Of a stretch of 24,439 nt of DNA, positions 15,223 through 22,367 are shown piece by piece. The translations under genes and the position numbers were made by a program. The notes below the pieces were generated by a model, which had not been told where the DNA came from, ran no database searches, and saw only the letters and a program-made list of their open reading frames with translations. Location: contig CAURGH010000026.1 of NCBI GenBank assembly GCA_963524305.1, positions 1 through 24,439 of the forward strand, in the 5' to 3' direction. The stretch's first letter is position 1, and every line of letters begins with the position of its first letter. This DNA comes from JABCPH02 sp963524305 (GTDB taxonomy: Bacteria; Fusobacteriota; Fusobacteriia; Fusobacteriales; Leptotrichiaceae).

Positions 15223-15388
15223 AATAAATGATAAATCAACAAAAAAAGAAAGGGAGGATTATGATAAATTAGCCAAAATTATAAGTTTAAATTATTCAAA
15301 AATTTCTGAATGGGCTAGAAAAAAAGAAATAACCCATGTTGGATTTAAAGAATTAGAAGAATACCATAAAGATAATAAAGGAAGATAA
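15203..15388 (+). pseudogene. C-terminal fragment of an unrecognised protein
   Basis: A frame without a credible start reads GLKQGVEINDKSTKKER, then KLAKIISLNYSKISEWARK and THVGFKELEEYHKDNKG to a TAA at 15386. It ends one base before the ATG of the next gene, so the two were probably translationally coupled. The tail-plus-small-protein layout recalls the end of a polymorphic toxin followed by its immunity gene. That is inference; no domain is recognised. Confidence 0.4.
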
Positions 15389-15389
15389 A

Positions 15390-15905
15390 ATGAGAAAAAA
15401 AATTGTAATTTTAATATCAATTTTTATATTAGTTTTTATATATTTTAAAGATTTTGGAAATTATGAATTAGCTGGAATTAGTAAAAGTTTTGCAGTAAAT
15501 GAAAATAATAAGGTTGATAACTTGTTAGTGGAAGATAATTATCTTTCCATTTATCTTGATCCACAATTAAATAGGGAGTATATATTGGAAAAAATTGAAA
15601 TAATATATCATAATAAAAAATTAGGAGAAATTTTAGTAAATAAAAACTTAGACAACTTACAATGCTTTGAGAAGAAGCGTTTTTGTACATATGAAATATC
15701 AGAAGAAGAATTAAAAAAAATTTTAGATAAAAAAAAGATATATAAAAAAATTAGGACAAGATTTTATGAATACGATAGAAATTATTTTGAGTTTAAGATA
15801 TTTATTAAAAATAAAAAATTAAAAAATCAAAAAACAGAATTTATTATAGATAAAATCGGAATTAGGTTTAAAAGATGGTATGATATTGAAATTCCCTATT
15901 ATTGA
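15390..15905 (+). CDS. Small membrane-anchored protein, unknown function
   Basis: A 171-aa protein not recognised as any family. Residues 4-20 (KIVILISIFILVFIYF) form one hydrophobic segment after a basic start, consistent with an inner-membrane anchor or uncleaved signal. The rest is hydrophilic and lysine-rich, with two cysteines about ten residues apart (LQCFEKKRFC). AAGGAAG lies upstream of the ATG, and the preceding fragment ends one base earlier. Position after a toxin-tail-like fragment and the similar arrangement at 16217 suggest an immunity or lipid-exposed partner protein, but nothing in the sequence proves it. Confidence 0.55.
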   Translation: MRKKIVILISIFILVFIYFKDFGNYELAGISKSFAVNENNKVDNLLVEDNYLSIYLDPQLNREYILEKIEIIYHNKKLGEILVNKNLDNLQCFEKKRFCTYEISEEELKKILDKKKIYKKIRTRFYEYDRNYFEFKIFIKNKKLKNQKTEFIIDKIGIRFKRWYDIEIPYY

Positions 15906-16009
15906 GAGAGTATTCATAAAAGAGTGTGGAAATGAAACAATATAGTTTTCAGAAATAGCATTAGAAGGGAAAATGAAAAGTAATTTTACAATAGAATATG
16001 GTAAAAAGT

Positions 16010-16024
16010 GGAGTGTACCCAAAA
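16010..16024 (+). mobile_element. IS3-like terminal repeat (left copy)
   Basis: ggagtgtacccaaaa matches, in inverted orientation, ttttgggtacactcc at 19230-19244. A close variant (tttttggggacactcc, 19363-19378) follows the IS3-type OrfB remnant. A palindrome gaaaactagttttc lies near 16042. It is probably one end of an IS3-family element with its body deleted. Confidence 0.5.
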
Positions 16025-16066
16025 CCTTGGACAAATAAATTGAAAACTAGTTTTCTATTTGTTTAA

Positions 16067-16143
16067 ATATAGTTATAGAAATATTTAATAGTCTGAACAT
16101 AAAAAGTGGAATCTGTTTATAAATTGAGGTTTAAAGCAAGGTG
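16067..16143 (+). repeat. Dispersed 80-bp repeat, copy 3
   Basis: Nearly identical to copy 2 across the tatagttatagaaatattta, gtctgaaca and ggtttaaagcaaggtgtgga blocks. Unlike the other copies, it follows an IS3-like end rather than an IS256-like end. Confidence 0.75.
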
Positions 16144-16210
16144 TGGAAATGAATTAGATGAAATCAAAAAAGAAGTAGAGAATAATTTAAAAAAGAAAGA
16201 AAATAGGTGA
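16106..16210 (+). pseudogene. Short protein-tail fragment upstream of a small gene
   Basis: A 34-codon frame (VESVYKLRFKARCGNELDEI, then KKEVENNLKKKENR) ends in TGA six bases before the next ATG, with GGTGA acting as ribosome site. Its first part lies inside the dispersed repeat. It mirrors 15203-15388 in layout but uses a different frame of the repeat, so it may be fortuitous. Confidence 0.3.
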
Positions 16211-16216
16211 TTTGAA

Positions 16217-16627
16217 ATGTATTCAAAAATAATAAAAGTCATTTTAATAATTTTAATCTTATTACCATTAAAAATTTTAGTAAACAATTATTTTGTCCCC
16301 AAAGAATTTTATTGGGATAAATTTTCTCGTGATTGGAAAAATAGAGATTATAATTTAGAAAGTGATTATGGTTGTTCAATATTAGAAATAGGGAAAAAAG
16401 GAAAATACTACTATGGAAGAGTCAATTCTGATTCAGGAGCAACATTTTATAGACCAGGAAACGATGATTTTACTAGTTGTAAGAAAAATGAATATTTTTT
16501 AATTGATAAAAATGAAGGACTTGATATAGATATGTTTCATGACAAAAAAGAAGATATTTTGAATGTAGTACACGAATATAAAGTAAAAAAACCATATGAG
16601 TTTTTTATATTTTCAATTTTAAGATAA
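16217..16627 (+). CDS. Small membrane-anchored protein, unknown function
   Basis: A 136-aa protein of unrecognised family. Residues 4-25 (KIIKVILIILILLPLKILV) form one hydrophobic segment; the remainder is soluble in character, with YYGRVNSDSGATFYRPGNDD and two cysteines. It has no sequence likeness to the protein at 15390, yet has the same size class, topology and upstream repeat. GGTGA precedes the ATG. A role as an immunity-type protein is a guess from layout only. Confidence 0.55.
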   Translation: MYSKIIKVILIILILLPLKILVNNYFVPKEFYWDKFSRDWKNRDYNLESDYGCSILEIGKKGKYYYGRVNSDSGATFYRPGNDDFTSCKKNEYFLIDKNEGLDIDMFHDKKEDILNVVHEYKVKKPYEFFIFSILR

Positions 16628-16651
16628 ATTTTATACTAAACTCCATTTAAA

Positions 16652-16731
16652 GAGAGTGTCCAGAATTTTGTGTAAACTCAAAATATAATATATGGTACAG
16701 GATGGTAGTTTTATCATCCTGTTTTTAAATT
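16652..16731 (+). repeat. 80-bp IS-end repeat carrying a terminator
   Basis: It is base-for-base identical to 24307-24386. It starts with the IS256-like end (gagagtgtccagaatttt) and ends with a hairpin, acaggatg (16697-16704) with catcctgt (16715-16722), followed by TTTTT. It lies just past the 3' end of the second rep gene, for which the reverse orientation also gives a T-rich hairpin, so it may serve as that gene's terminator. Confidence 0.75.
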
Positions 16732-16752
16732 CCCTTAAACACAAAAAAAATA

Positions 16753-17790
16753 CTACTTAATCTCCATCTCCAACACCTTCTGTATCACTTTTTCCAAACT
16801 CTCATCAATTTCGTCATCAGCCAAATTAGAAAATTGTTCCAATTTTTCAATTTTCTCTTTTCTCAAGTTTATACGCCTTTTAGAATCAATTATAATCGAG
16901 TTATTTGTTACATCTTTTAATCCAGCAATATATGCTCCTAATAAAGTGGTACTTCTGTTTAAAGCCTCTTGTTCCGCCTCAAGTTCTTCTTTGATTTGTT
17001 CACTTAAAGATTTTTCTTTTTTTTCTACTTTAGGAGTATTTTCTATGATTTTGTATTTTTTTTGTGGTTCAATCTCTGATTTTTTAAGTTTATTTTCTTT
17101 TTCGATTGTTTCTGCTTCTAAAATTTCCAGTTTTTTATCAGTTGAAAACCTAAATTCTAGTGCTTCTATTTTTCTTCCTTTTTTCAATTTAATTATTTTG
17201 AAATTATCAAAATAATTTTCCAATTCATTTTTTGATATTTTTAAAACATATTTGTCAATATCGGACATTCGATATTTTGGAGGAATATTCATTAATTCTT
17301 TGAAATTATCCATCTTTATTTTCCAAAAGCCTGTACTTTTAAATTGTTTTAGTCTTCTATAAATTTCTTTACTATAATTAGATTTCAAATTGATAAATTC
17401 TTCTAATTCAAACTGAGTAAATCTTTTTACTAAATTATTCAATAAAAAAGCAAACTCTTCATTTACTTTTATAGAAACTGTTTGTTCTTCTTTTATTATT
17501 CTGTATCGTGTAAATAGAACAAAATTATCAATAATTTCTTTTGTTTCTATCCGAACACTTAAAGTTATTAATTTTTTATAAATTTGTTCTAAATCCTTTA
17601 AAAATCTAGCGTTTCCTCTATGTTTATATTTTACCATTTCTTTTAGTTCTGAAAAATTTAAAATTATTTCCTCAGAACCTTTATCTCTAATTTTTGAACA
17701 AATTGCCATAAATAAATTAAATTCGACATTATTAAAATTTTTAAATGTTATTGAATTAAAGTGATTATGATACCTTACTATTTCCTTCAT
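16753..17790 (-). CDS. Replication initiator, Rep_3/RepB family (second replicon)
   Basis: A 345-aa initiator of the same family as 7568-8524. Matching blocks include the N-terminal KEIVRYHNHFNSITFKNFNN, FNLFMAICSKIRDKG, and RFTQFELEEFINLKSNYSKE followed by IYRRLKQFKSTGFW. The two winged-helix domains end near EALEFRFS. An additional charged C-terminal region of about 120 residues (KSLSEQIKEELEAEQEALNR and on) is longer than in the first Rep. ATG 17790 is chosen over an ATG five codons earlier because GGAGGT lies between them at proper spacing. Regular 22-bp iterons lie upstream. It defines a replicon distinct from the first. Confidence 0.88.
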   Translation of the reverse strand: MKEIVRYHNHFNSITFKNFNNVEFNLFMAICSKIRDKGSEEIILNFSELKEMVKYKHRGNARFLKDLEQIYKKLITLSVRIETKEIIDNFVLFTRYRIIKEEQTVSIKVNEEFAFLLNNLVKRFTQFELEEFINLKSNYSKEIYRRLKQFKSTGFWKIKMDNFKELMNIPPKYRMSDIDKYVLKISKNELENYFDNFKIIKLKKGRKIEALEFRFSTDKKLEILEAETIEKENKLKKSEIEPQKKYKIIENTPKVEKKEKSLSEQIKEELEAEQEALNRSTTLLGAYIAGLKDVTNNSIIIDSKRRINLRKEKIEKLEQFSNLADDEIDESLEKVIQKVLEMEIK

Positions 17791-17846
17791 AAATAAACCT
17801 CCCAAAAATTTACTGAAAATAGTATAGCATGAAATGGGGGAGAAGT

Positions 17847-18003
17847 AAATAAAAAAACTCCCCTTTAACTTGTTACAACAGCACCCCTTATATGTTACAA
17901 CAACTCCCCCTTTTTGTTACAATAGCACCCCTTATGTGTTACAACAACTCCCCCTTTCTGTTACAACAGCACCCCTTATGTGTTACAATAACTCCCCTTA
18001 TAG
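17847..18003. repeat. Six 22-bp iterons of the second replicon
   Basis: tgttacaa starts at 17871, 17893, 17915, 17937, 17959 and 17981, exactly 22 bp apart. Units alternate between a gcacccctta and an aactccccct interior, so the array is a dimer repeat; a seventh, partial unit precedes it at 17849-17870. Two helical turns of spacing puts all sites on one face, as usual for Rep_3 origins. An acctaaaag motif follows at about 18041. Confidence 0.88.
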
Positions 18004-18140
18004 TGTCTTCTATTCCTTTATTTATGCGTTGTTGCGGACACCTAAAAGATATAAAAATATTATAAAAGACATAAAAGTCTTTTATAATATTTTTTAAAAA
18101 GAAACTCAACTTAAAATTTATAAATCAAAAAATAGACTTT

Positions 18141-18205
18141 TTGTTACTTTATTGAAGATAATTTGTTACTTAATGGAGGTAATTTGTTATTTTAATATAT
18201 TAACA
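18141..18205. repeat. Second, diverged iteron cluster
   Basis: tttgtta starts three units at intervals of 22 and 21 bp (tgttac at 18142 and 18164, tgttat at 18185), with AT-rich interiors. The 22-bp phase equals that of the main array. It may be extra initiator sites or a decayed older array. Between here and 18361, nothing else is recognised. Confidence 0.55.
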
Positions 18206-18361
18206 AACCCGCATTATACAAGGCTTTTTTTAAGAATTAAAGAATAAACACATTAAGTATCACATGATTTTTTCTGTTATTAAATACTCTTTTAAATTCT
18301 AACAAATCCAATAAAAATTACCCTTTCAACAAGTATATCACTCAACAGATAAAAAGTTATC

Positions 18362-18395
18362 AAAAAAAATCTGCCAGTATATTTCAACTGACAGA
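18362..18395 (-). terminator. Terminator of the second small toxin candidate
   Basis: On the minus strand, tctgtcag pairs with ctggcaga (plus-strand positions 18388-18395 and 18370-18377, one G-T pair), followed by eight Ts (18369-18362). It is 28 bases after the peptide's stop. Confidence 0.8.
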
Positions 18396-18422
18396 CATAT
18401 TCGGGTGCCGATAATGATTCAA

Positions 18423-18488
18423 CTATCGTTTGCTAATAATCAAAAATACTACGATTATTGCTACTAGAACCGTCAAATCATAAAACAT
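18423..18488 (-). CDS. Candidate type I toxin, 21-aa hydrophobic peptide
   Basis: ATG at 18488 has a good ribosome site (GGTGAG, five bases before it) and encodes MFYDLTVLVAIIVVFLII followed by SKR and a stop. A one-span hydrophobic peptide with an aromatic/acidic start and basic end is the style of the small holin-like and Fst-like type I toxins. A strong terminator follows 28 bases downstream (18362-18395), so a mini-transcript is well defined. The untranslated region holds a cgata/tatcg hairpin around the stop. No antisense promoter is evident, and 21 aa is short for the families. It sits beside the second replicon's iterons, as the other candidate sits beside the first. Confidence 0.5.
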   Translation of the reverse strand: MFYDLTVLVAIIVVFLIISKR

Positions 18489-18560
18489 TTATCTCACCGT
18501 AATTTTCAAAGTTATACAAAGTTATTTTTATAGTATAAAAAACTAAAGGACATACGGTTA

Positions 18561-18630
18561 TCCAAATATTATATAGTTATTTTACCATATATTATTTAGA
18601 GGTTTACACAAAAATTTTTACACACCCTCA
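18561..18630 (-). mobile_element. IS256-like left end, inverted copy
   Basis: The reverse complement reads gggtgtgtaaaaatttttgt, followed by the same ataatatatggtaaaataac block as at 10244 and 24387. The match breaks off at tttgga, before the transposase ribosome site. Any promoter inside would read toward the small toxin candidate. Confidence 0.7.
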
Positions 18631-18635
18631 ATAAC

Positions 18636-18674
18636 AAAAAAAGCTATTTCATAAAATTAATTTTATAAAACAGC
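18636..18674 (-). terminator. Terminator after relE
   Basis: On the minus strand a 14-bp stem (plus positions 18661-18674 with 18643-18656, two G-T pairs, ttaa loop) is followed by seven Ts (18642-18636). It is directly downstream of the RelE stop. Confidence 0.8.
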
Positions 18675-18681
18675 CTTAGTA

Positions 18682-18954
18682 TCAACTATTATAAATATTT
18701 TTTCTATGTCCTACTTCTAACACTAATACTACTAAATTTTCATCTTGGATATTTACAATAACTCTGTAATCTCCTATTCTGTATCTCCATTGTCCTTTTC
18801 TATTTGCTTTCAACATTTTTCCTTTACTGCGTGGATCTTTTGCAATATTTTCTAAATAAATTTTTATTCTCTTTTTTACAAATTCATCTAGTTTGCTAAA
18901 ATCTTTTACGAAATGTGGAGTTGGGATTATTTTATATTTTACAGTTCTTCCCAT
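18682..18954 (-). CDS. RelE-family toxin
   Basis: A 90-aa toxin of the RelE superfamily, expected to cleave ribosome-bound mRNA. The typical core WRYRIGDYRVIV (residues 56-67) and the terminal GHRKNIY (82-88) carry the arginines and histidine usual for these nucleases. Length is normal. Its start lies inside the end of the antitoxin gene (overlap 18939-18954), so translation is coupled. A terminator follows. Confidence 0.9.
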   Translation of the reverse strand: MGRTVKYKIIPTPHFVKDFSKLDEFVKKRIKIYLENIAKDPRSKGKMLKANRKGQWRYRIGDYRVIVNIQDENLVVLVLEVGHRKNIYNS

Positions 18955-19154
18955 TTTAAAACTTCTCCTCCATTTTTCAAATAGCTTTCATATTCTGATA
19001 ATCTTAAATCTGCTATTTTGGCATCATATTCATCTTCCAGTGAGTCAAACACTTTTGATTTTATTAACTCTGACAATGTAACACCTTCAAATTGTGCCAT
19101 ACTTTGCAAAAATTTTTTTTCCATATCAGACACTTTTAAACTTATAGAAGCCAT
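18939..19154 (-). CDS. RelB-family antitoxin
   Basis: A 71-aa antitoxin. The first 45 residues (MASISLKVSDMEKKFLQSMA, then GVTLSELIK) are ribbon-helix-helix style DNA-binding sequence; the rest is an acidic toxin-binding tail. A GTG three codons earlier is in frame, but ATG 19154 has AAGGAG at 8-base spacing and is preferred. It should autorepress through the palindrome at 19189-19206. Confidence 0.85.
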   Translation of the reverse strand: MASISLKVSDMEKKFLQSMAQFEGVTLSELIKSKVFDSLEDEYDAKIADLRLSEYESYLKNGGEVLKWEEL

Positions 19155-19188
19155 AATACTCACTCCTTATATTTATTTTATTTTTTTG

Positions 19189-19224
19189 GTAGTACTATTG
19201 TACTACTTTTTAAATTTTTGTCAA
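19189..19224 (-). promoter_or_regulatory. Promoter and operator of the RelBE module
   Basis: On the minus strand TTGACA (19224-19219) and TACAAT (19202-19197) are separated by 16 bp. gtagtac (19189-19195) and gtactac (19200-19206) form a perfect inverted repeat centred on the -10, suitable for antitoxin binding. Confidence 0.78.
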
Positions 19225-19229
19225 TAATT

Positions 19230-19244
19230 TTTTGGGTACACTCC
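19230..19244 (-). mobile_element. IS3-like terminal repeat (right copy)
   Basis: ttttgggtacactcc is the exact inverted partner of 16010-16024. It ends where the IS3 OrfB remnant begins (19246), so an element or deletion end cut that gene here. Confidence 0.5.
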
Positions 19245-19245
19245 A

Positions 19246-19378
19246 ATAGAAATATGGTATAATAATAGCAGAATACACAGTAAAATAGGATTTATAAGTC
19301 CAAATGAATACGAAGAAAGCATAAAGAAAGGAAACAAAAAAATTGCTTAAAAATAGTCTAAATTTTTGGGGACACTCC
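19246..19378 (+). pseudogene. 3' end of an IS3-family OrfB transposase with its terminal repeat
   Basis: The plus-strand frame reads IEIWYNNSRIHSKIGFISPN followed by EYEES and ends at TAA 19348-19350. The pattern YNxxRIHSxxGxxSPxEYE is the normal C-terminus of IS3-family integrase-type transposases. A terminal repeat tttttggggacactcc follows at 19363-19378. Everything upstream of the last 34 or so codons is gone. This element had inserted into the IS481-like transposase gene on the other strand. Confidence 0.75.
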
Positions 19379-19379
19379 A

Positions 19380-19863
19380 AATACTTCTGGTCACGTGTGC
19401 CAAACTGTATGCATTCTTCCGGAACATATTTTATGTCTATTTGTACTCTTTCCCCAGGGTACTTAGCCTGTTCAACCTTCTTTTTTCTTTTATGCTGCTT
19501 TTTAAGCTTTTCTTTGGAATTGCCCTTTATTTTCTTTATTATCTTGCACATTGAATCGTATGTACGGGTGTAGCCTTCCTTTCTTGCTTTGACATAAACT
19601 TCTGCCAGCCCTTCATAGCCAAATTTCCTGTATTTTTTCATAACCAGTTCTATTTCTTCTTGCGTGTGCTGGTTTGGGTGGCTCTTAGGTCTTCTGCTTT
19701 TTGGCAGAAGAGACTGGACTGTGCCGTCGCATCTGTCTCTCCAACGTTTTATCTGCTGACGTGATGTCTTATACTTCACTGCTGCCTTTGAATTATTATT
19801 ATGTTTTATTGCATACTCAATTGCCCGTTGACGAACACGGTATATTTCTGATATACTACTCAT
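19380..19863 (-). pseudogene. Truncated IS481-like transposase
   Basis: 161 codons of a DDE-type transposase remain. The N-terminus has two helix-turn-helix-like segments (AVKYKTSRQQIKRWRDRCDG) and then the start of the integrase core with first catalytic aspartate Asp143 in VQIDIKYVP. Similarity stops after RDQKY, where the IS3-like terminal repeat joins, and the frame then runs through unrelated sequence to about 19210. The second Asp and the Glu are missing, so it is inactive. AAGGAG precedes the ATG. The family could also be a single-ORF IS3 relative. Confidence 0.72.
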
Positions 19864-19865
19864 AT

Positions 19866-19921
19866 GAAAGGTTTCTCCTTAATGTGGTTTTGGTTGGCTT
19901 ACATTATATCAGAAACCTTTC
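19866..19921 (-). promoter_or_regulatory. IS promoter inside a fold-back inverted repeat
   Basis: gaaaggtttct (19866-19876) is the exact reverse complement of agaaacctttc (19911-19921). Between them lies an extended -10, TGATATAAT (TATAAT at minus-strand 19908-19903). The inner arm overlaps the end of the transposase Shine-Dalgarno (19880-19875). Transcripts entering from outside would contain both arms and fold over the ribosome site; transcripts from the element's own promoter lack the outer arm. Confidence 0.6.
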
Positions 19922-19999
19922 TTTTTTTGTATATTTTTGTCACATATGTATTATCTCACAACATTTCTTAGAATAGACTTTTTAAGTTTTTTAATAAAA

Positions 20000-20035
20000 A
20001 ATACCTTATTCAATCTAAGAATAAGGATTTTTTTA
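20000..20035. terminator. Bidirectional terminator below copA
   Basis: ccttattc (20004-20011) pairs with gaataagg (20019-20026), with a T-run on the plus side and an A-run before it that gives Ts on the minus strand. It ends the copper operon. The rest of 19922-20138 is AT-rich, with no gene seen. Confidence 0.75.
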
Positions 20036-20138
20036 TATCATTTCTACAAGTTTGTAAATTGCTATTTATTAAAAGGTATTAAGTCATTTTCTATTTATAA
20101 ATTATAATATTGTAAACTTCAACCTATTTTTTAAAATT

Positions 20139-22367
20139 CTATTTAACTTTAAAAAATTTCAATCTCAAAGCATTCCCCAAAACAGATACTGAACTAAATG
20201 ACATTGCAAAAGCCGCTATCATCGGATCCAATTTCGGACCATTGAAGAATGCATAAAATATTCCAGCGGCAAATGGTATTCCAAGTACGTTATAAAAGAA
20301 TGCCCAGAATAGATTTTCCTTTATATTTGTGATTGTCGCTTTACTTAATGCTATTGCACCCGCAACATCTCTCAAATCGTTTCTAATTAAGACAATATCA
20401 GCTGATTCTATCGCAACATCTGTTCCATTTCCTATTGCAATTCCAACGTTTGCCTGAGCCAGTGCTGGTGAATCGTTAATTCCGTCTCCAACCATTGCAA
20501 CAAATTCATCTTTTTCCTGAAGTTCCTTTACTTTTTGAGATTTCTGATTAGGCAGCACTTCTGAAATTACATCATCTATTCCCACTTGTTTTGCGATAAA
20601 TTTGGCAGTTTTTTCGTTATCTCCAGTTAGCATTATTGTCTTGATTCCCATTTTTTTCAGTTTTTCTATAGCTTCCTTGCTTGTTTCCTTGATAACATCT
20701 GCAACTGCAACAAGTCCCGCAAATTCGTTATCAATCGAAATGTACATTGGCGTTTTTCCTTCATTCGACAAAATATCATAATCTTTTTGAGAAATTTCCA
20801 CATTGATTTTTCGATTTTCCATCAATTTTCTATTTCCAATTTGAACTTCCTTGCCTTCAAATGTTGCACGAATACCGTAACCTGGCATTGCCCTAAATTT
20901 TTCATACGGCTTAATTTCAATATTTTTCTCTTTTGCTTTGTTTACGATTGCTTCTGCCAATGGGTGTTCTGAATCATTTTCCACACTTGCAGCAATTTTT
21001 AACAATTCATTTTCATTATATTTCCCATAAGCAATCAAATTAGTAAGTATAGGCTTTCCTTTCGTAATCGTACCAGTCTTGTCAAATACAACTGTTTTTA
21101 TTTTGTATGCTGTTTCAAGAGCTTCTCCACTTTTGATAAGGATACCGTTTTCAGCCCCTTTTCCAGTTCCAACCATTATTGATGTAGGTGTTGCAAGTCC
21201 CAATGCACACGGACACGCAATTACAAGTACAGCGATGAAAAACGACAATGCAGTAACCAATCCACTTCCACTCAGAAACCAAGCAATTCCTGTAATTATC
21301 GCAATCCCAATAACAATCGGCACAAAATATGCCGACACAATGTCTGCCATTCGAGAAATCGGAGCCTTTGACCCCTGTGCCTCCTCAACCAGCTTTATAA
21401 TTTGTGACAAAACTGTATTTTTACCAATTTCAGTCGCCTCAAATTTGATACTTCCATTTTTATTTATACTTCCTCCAACAACCTTATCTCCAACTTTTTT
21501 GCTTACTGGCAAACTTTCTCCTGTCAACATTGACTCATCAACAGAAGTCGCCCCTTCCACAATTCTTCCATCCACCGCAATTTTTTCTCCCGGCTTCACA
21601 ATAACAATATCTCCAACTTTCAAGTTTTCAATCAGAACTTCCTTTTCCGCTCCATTTTCAATAATTTTAGCCTTTTTAGGTTGAAGTCCGATAAGTTTTT
21701 TTATTGCCGATGAAGTTTGACCTTTTGTTTTTGCCTCCAGCAGTTTTCCAAACAAGATTAACGTAATAATTGCACCAGCCGACTCATAATATAAATCCAT
21801 ATGTGCTTCAGGGTCTACAATTACAATTCCAAAAGTTGCGTAAATTCCATAGAGTACCGCCGCCGTTGACCCAATAGCAATTAATGAATCCATTGTTGGA
21901 GATTTTCTTACTAAATTTTTAAATCCATGTGAAAAAAAATCTCTCCCAGCATAAATAATAGGCAAAGTCAGCACAAACTGTGCCAATGCAAAATTAAGCG
22001 GATTTACCTTAGGATTCAAAAATTCAGGAAGTGCTGCCCCAAGCATATGCCCCATCGAAATATACAAAAGTGGAACAACAAAAATAATTGCCAAAATTAA
22101 TCGATTTTTCAAGCTTTTTATTTTCTCTTGATAAAGTTCCGTCTTTTTATCTTCTGTCATATCCTCAGCCAGTCCATACCCAGCCGACTCCACTATTTCC
22201 CTAATTTTATCAAAATTGTACTTCTTCTCATCATATTCAATATTCAATTTTTCAGTTGCAAAATTAACTGAAGCATTAATATTATTATTTTTATTAAGTG
22301 CCTTTTCCACAGCATTGGCACAAGATGCACAGCTCATTCCAGTTACTGTATAGTTTTTTTCTACCAT
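20139..22367 (-). CDS. copA: Copper-exporting P1B-type ATPase CopA
   Basis: A 742-aa inner-membrane pump that exports Cu(I) using ATP. One N-terminal heavy-metal domain carries GMSCASC (Cys13, Cys16). The membrane copper site CPC is at 385-387 in IACPCALGLATP. The phosphorylated Asp429 lies in DKTGT, and the TGES, SEHPLAE and GDGINDSPAL motifs are present. About eight membrane spans and the length are standard. It is the last gene of the copY-chaperone-copA operon. Its first roughly 75 codons are duplicated in the upstream chaperone gene. A silver or other soft-metal role cannot be excluded, but CPC and CopY support copper. Confidence 0.96.
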   Translation of the reverse strand: MVEKNYTVTGMSCASCANAVEKALNKNNNINASVNFATEKLNIEYDEKKYNFDKIREIVESAGYGLAEDMTEDKKTELYQEKIKSLKNRLILAIIFVVPLLYISMGHMLGAALPEFLNPKVNPLNFALAQFVLTLPIIYAGRDFFSHGFKNLVRKSPTMDSLIAIGSTAAVLYGIYATFGIVIVDPEAHMDLYYESAGAIITLILFGKLLEAKTKGQTSSAIKKLIGLQPKKAKIIENGAEKEVLIENLKVGDIVIVKPGEKIAVDGRIVEGATSVDESMLTGESLPVSKKVGDKVVGGSINKNGSIKFEATEIGKNTVLSQIIKLVEEAQGSKAPISRMADIVSAYFVPIVIGIAIITGIAWFLSGSGLVTALSFFIAVLVIACPCALGLATPTSIMVGTGKGAENGILIKSGEALETAYKIKTVVFDKTGTITKGKPILTNLIAYGKYNENELLKIAASVENDSEHPLAEAIVNKAKEKNIEIKPYEKFRAMPGYGIRATFEGKEVQIGNRKLMENRKINVEISQKDYDILSNEGKTPMYISIDNEFAGLVAVADVIKETSKEAIEKLKKMGIKTIMLTGDNEKTAKFIAKQVGIDDVISEVLPNQKSQKVKELQEKDEFVAMVGDGINDSPALAQANVGIAIGNGTDVAIESADIVLIRNDLRDVAGAIALSKATITNIKENLFWAFFYNVLGIPFAAGIFYAFFNGPKLDPMIAAFAMSFSSVSVLGNALRLKFFKVK

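Noticed and set aside
17871..18003. Regular 22-bp repeats as a possible CRISPR array
   Set aside because: Units are contiguous, with no unique spacers, and lie directly upstream of a Rep gene. Iterons explain them fully.
17870..18097. 75-codon plus-strand frame across the second iteron array
   Set aside because: The repetitive protein is simply the 22-bp tandem repeat read in frame; it has no ribosome site.
21079..21684. 201-codon plus-strand open frame
   Set aside because: It is antisense to the conserved core of copA; the copA motifs on the minus strand are unambiguous.
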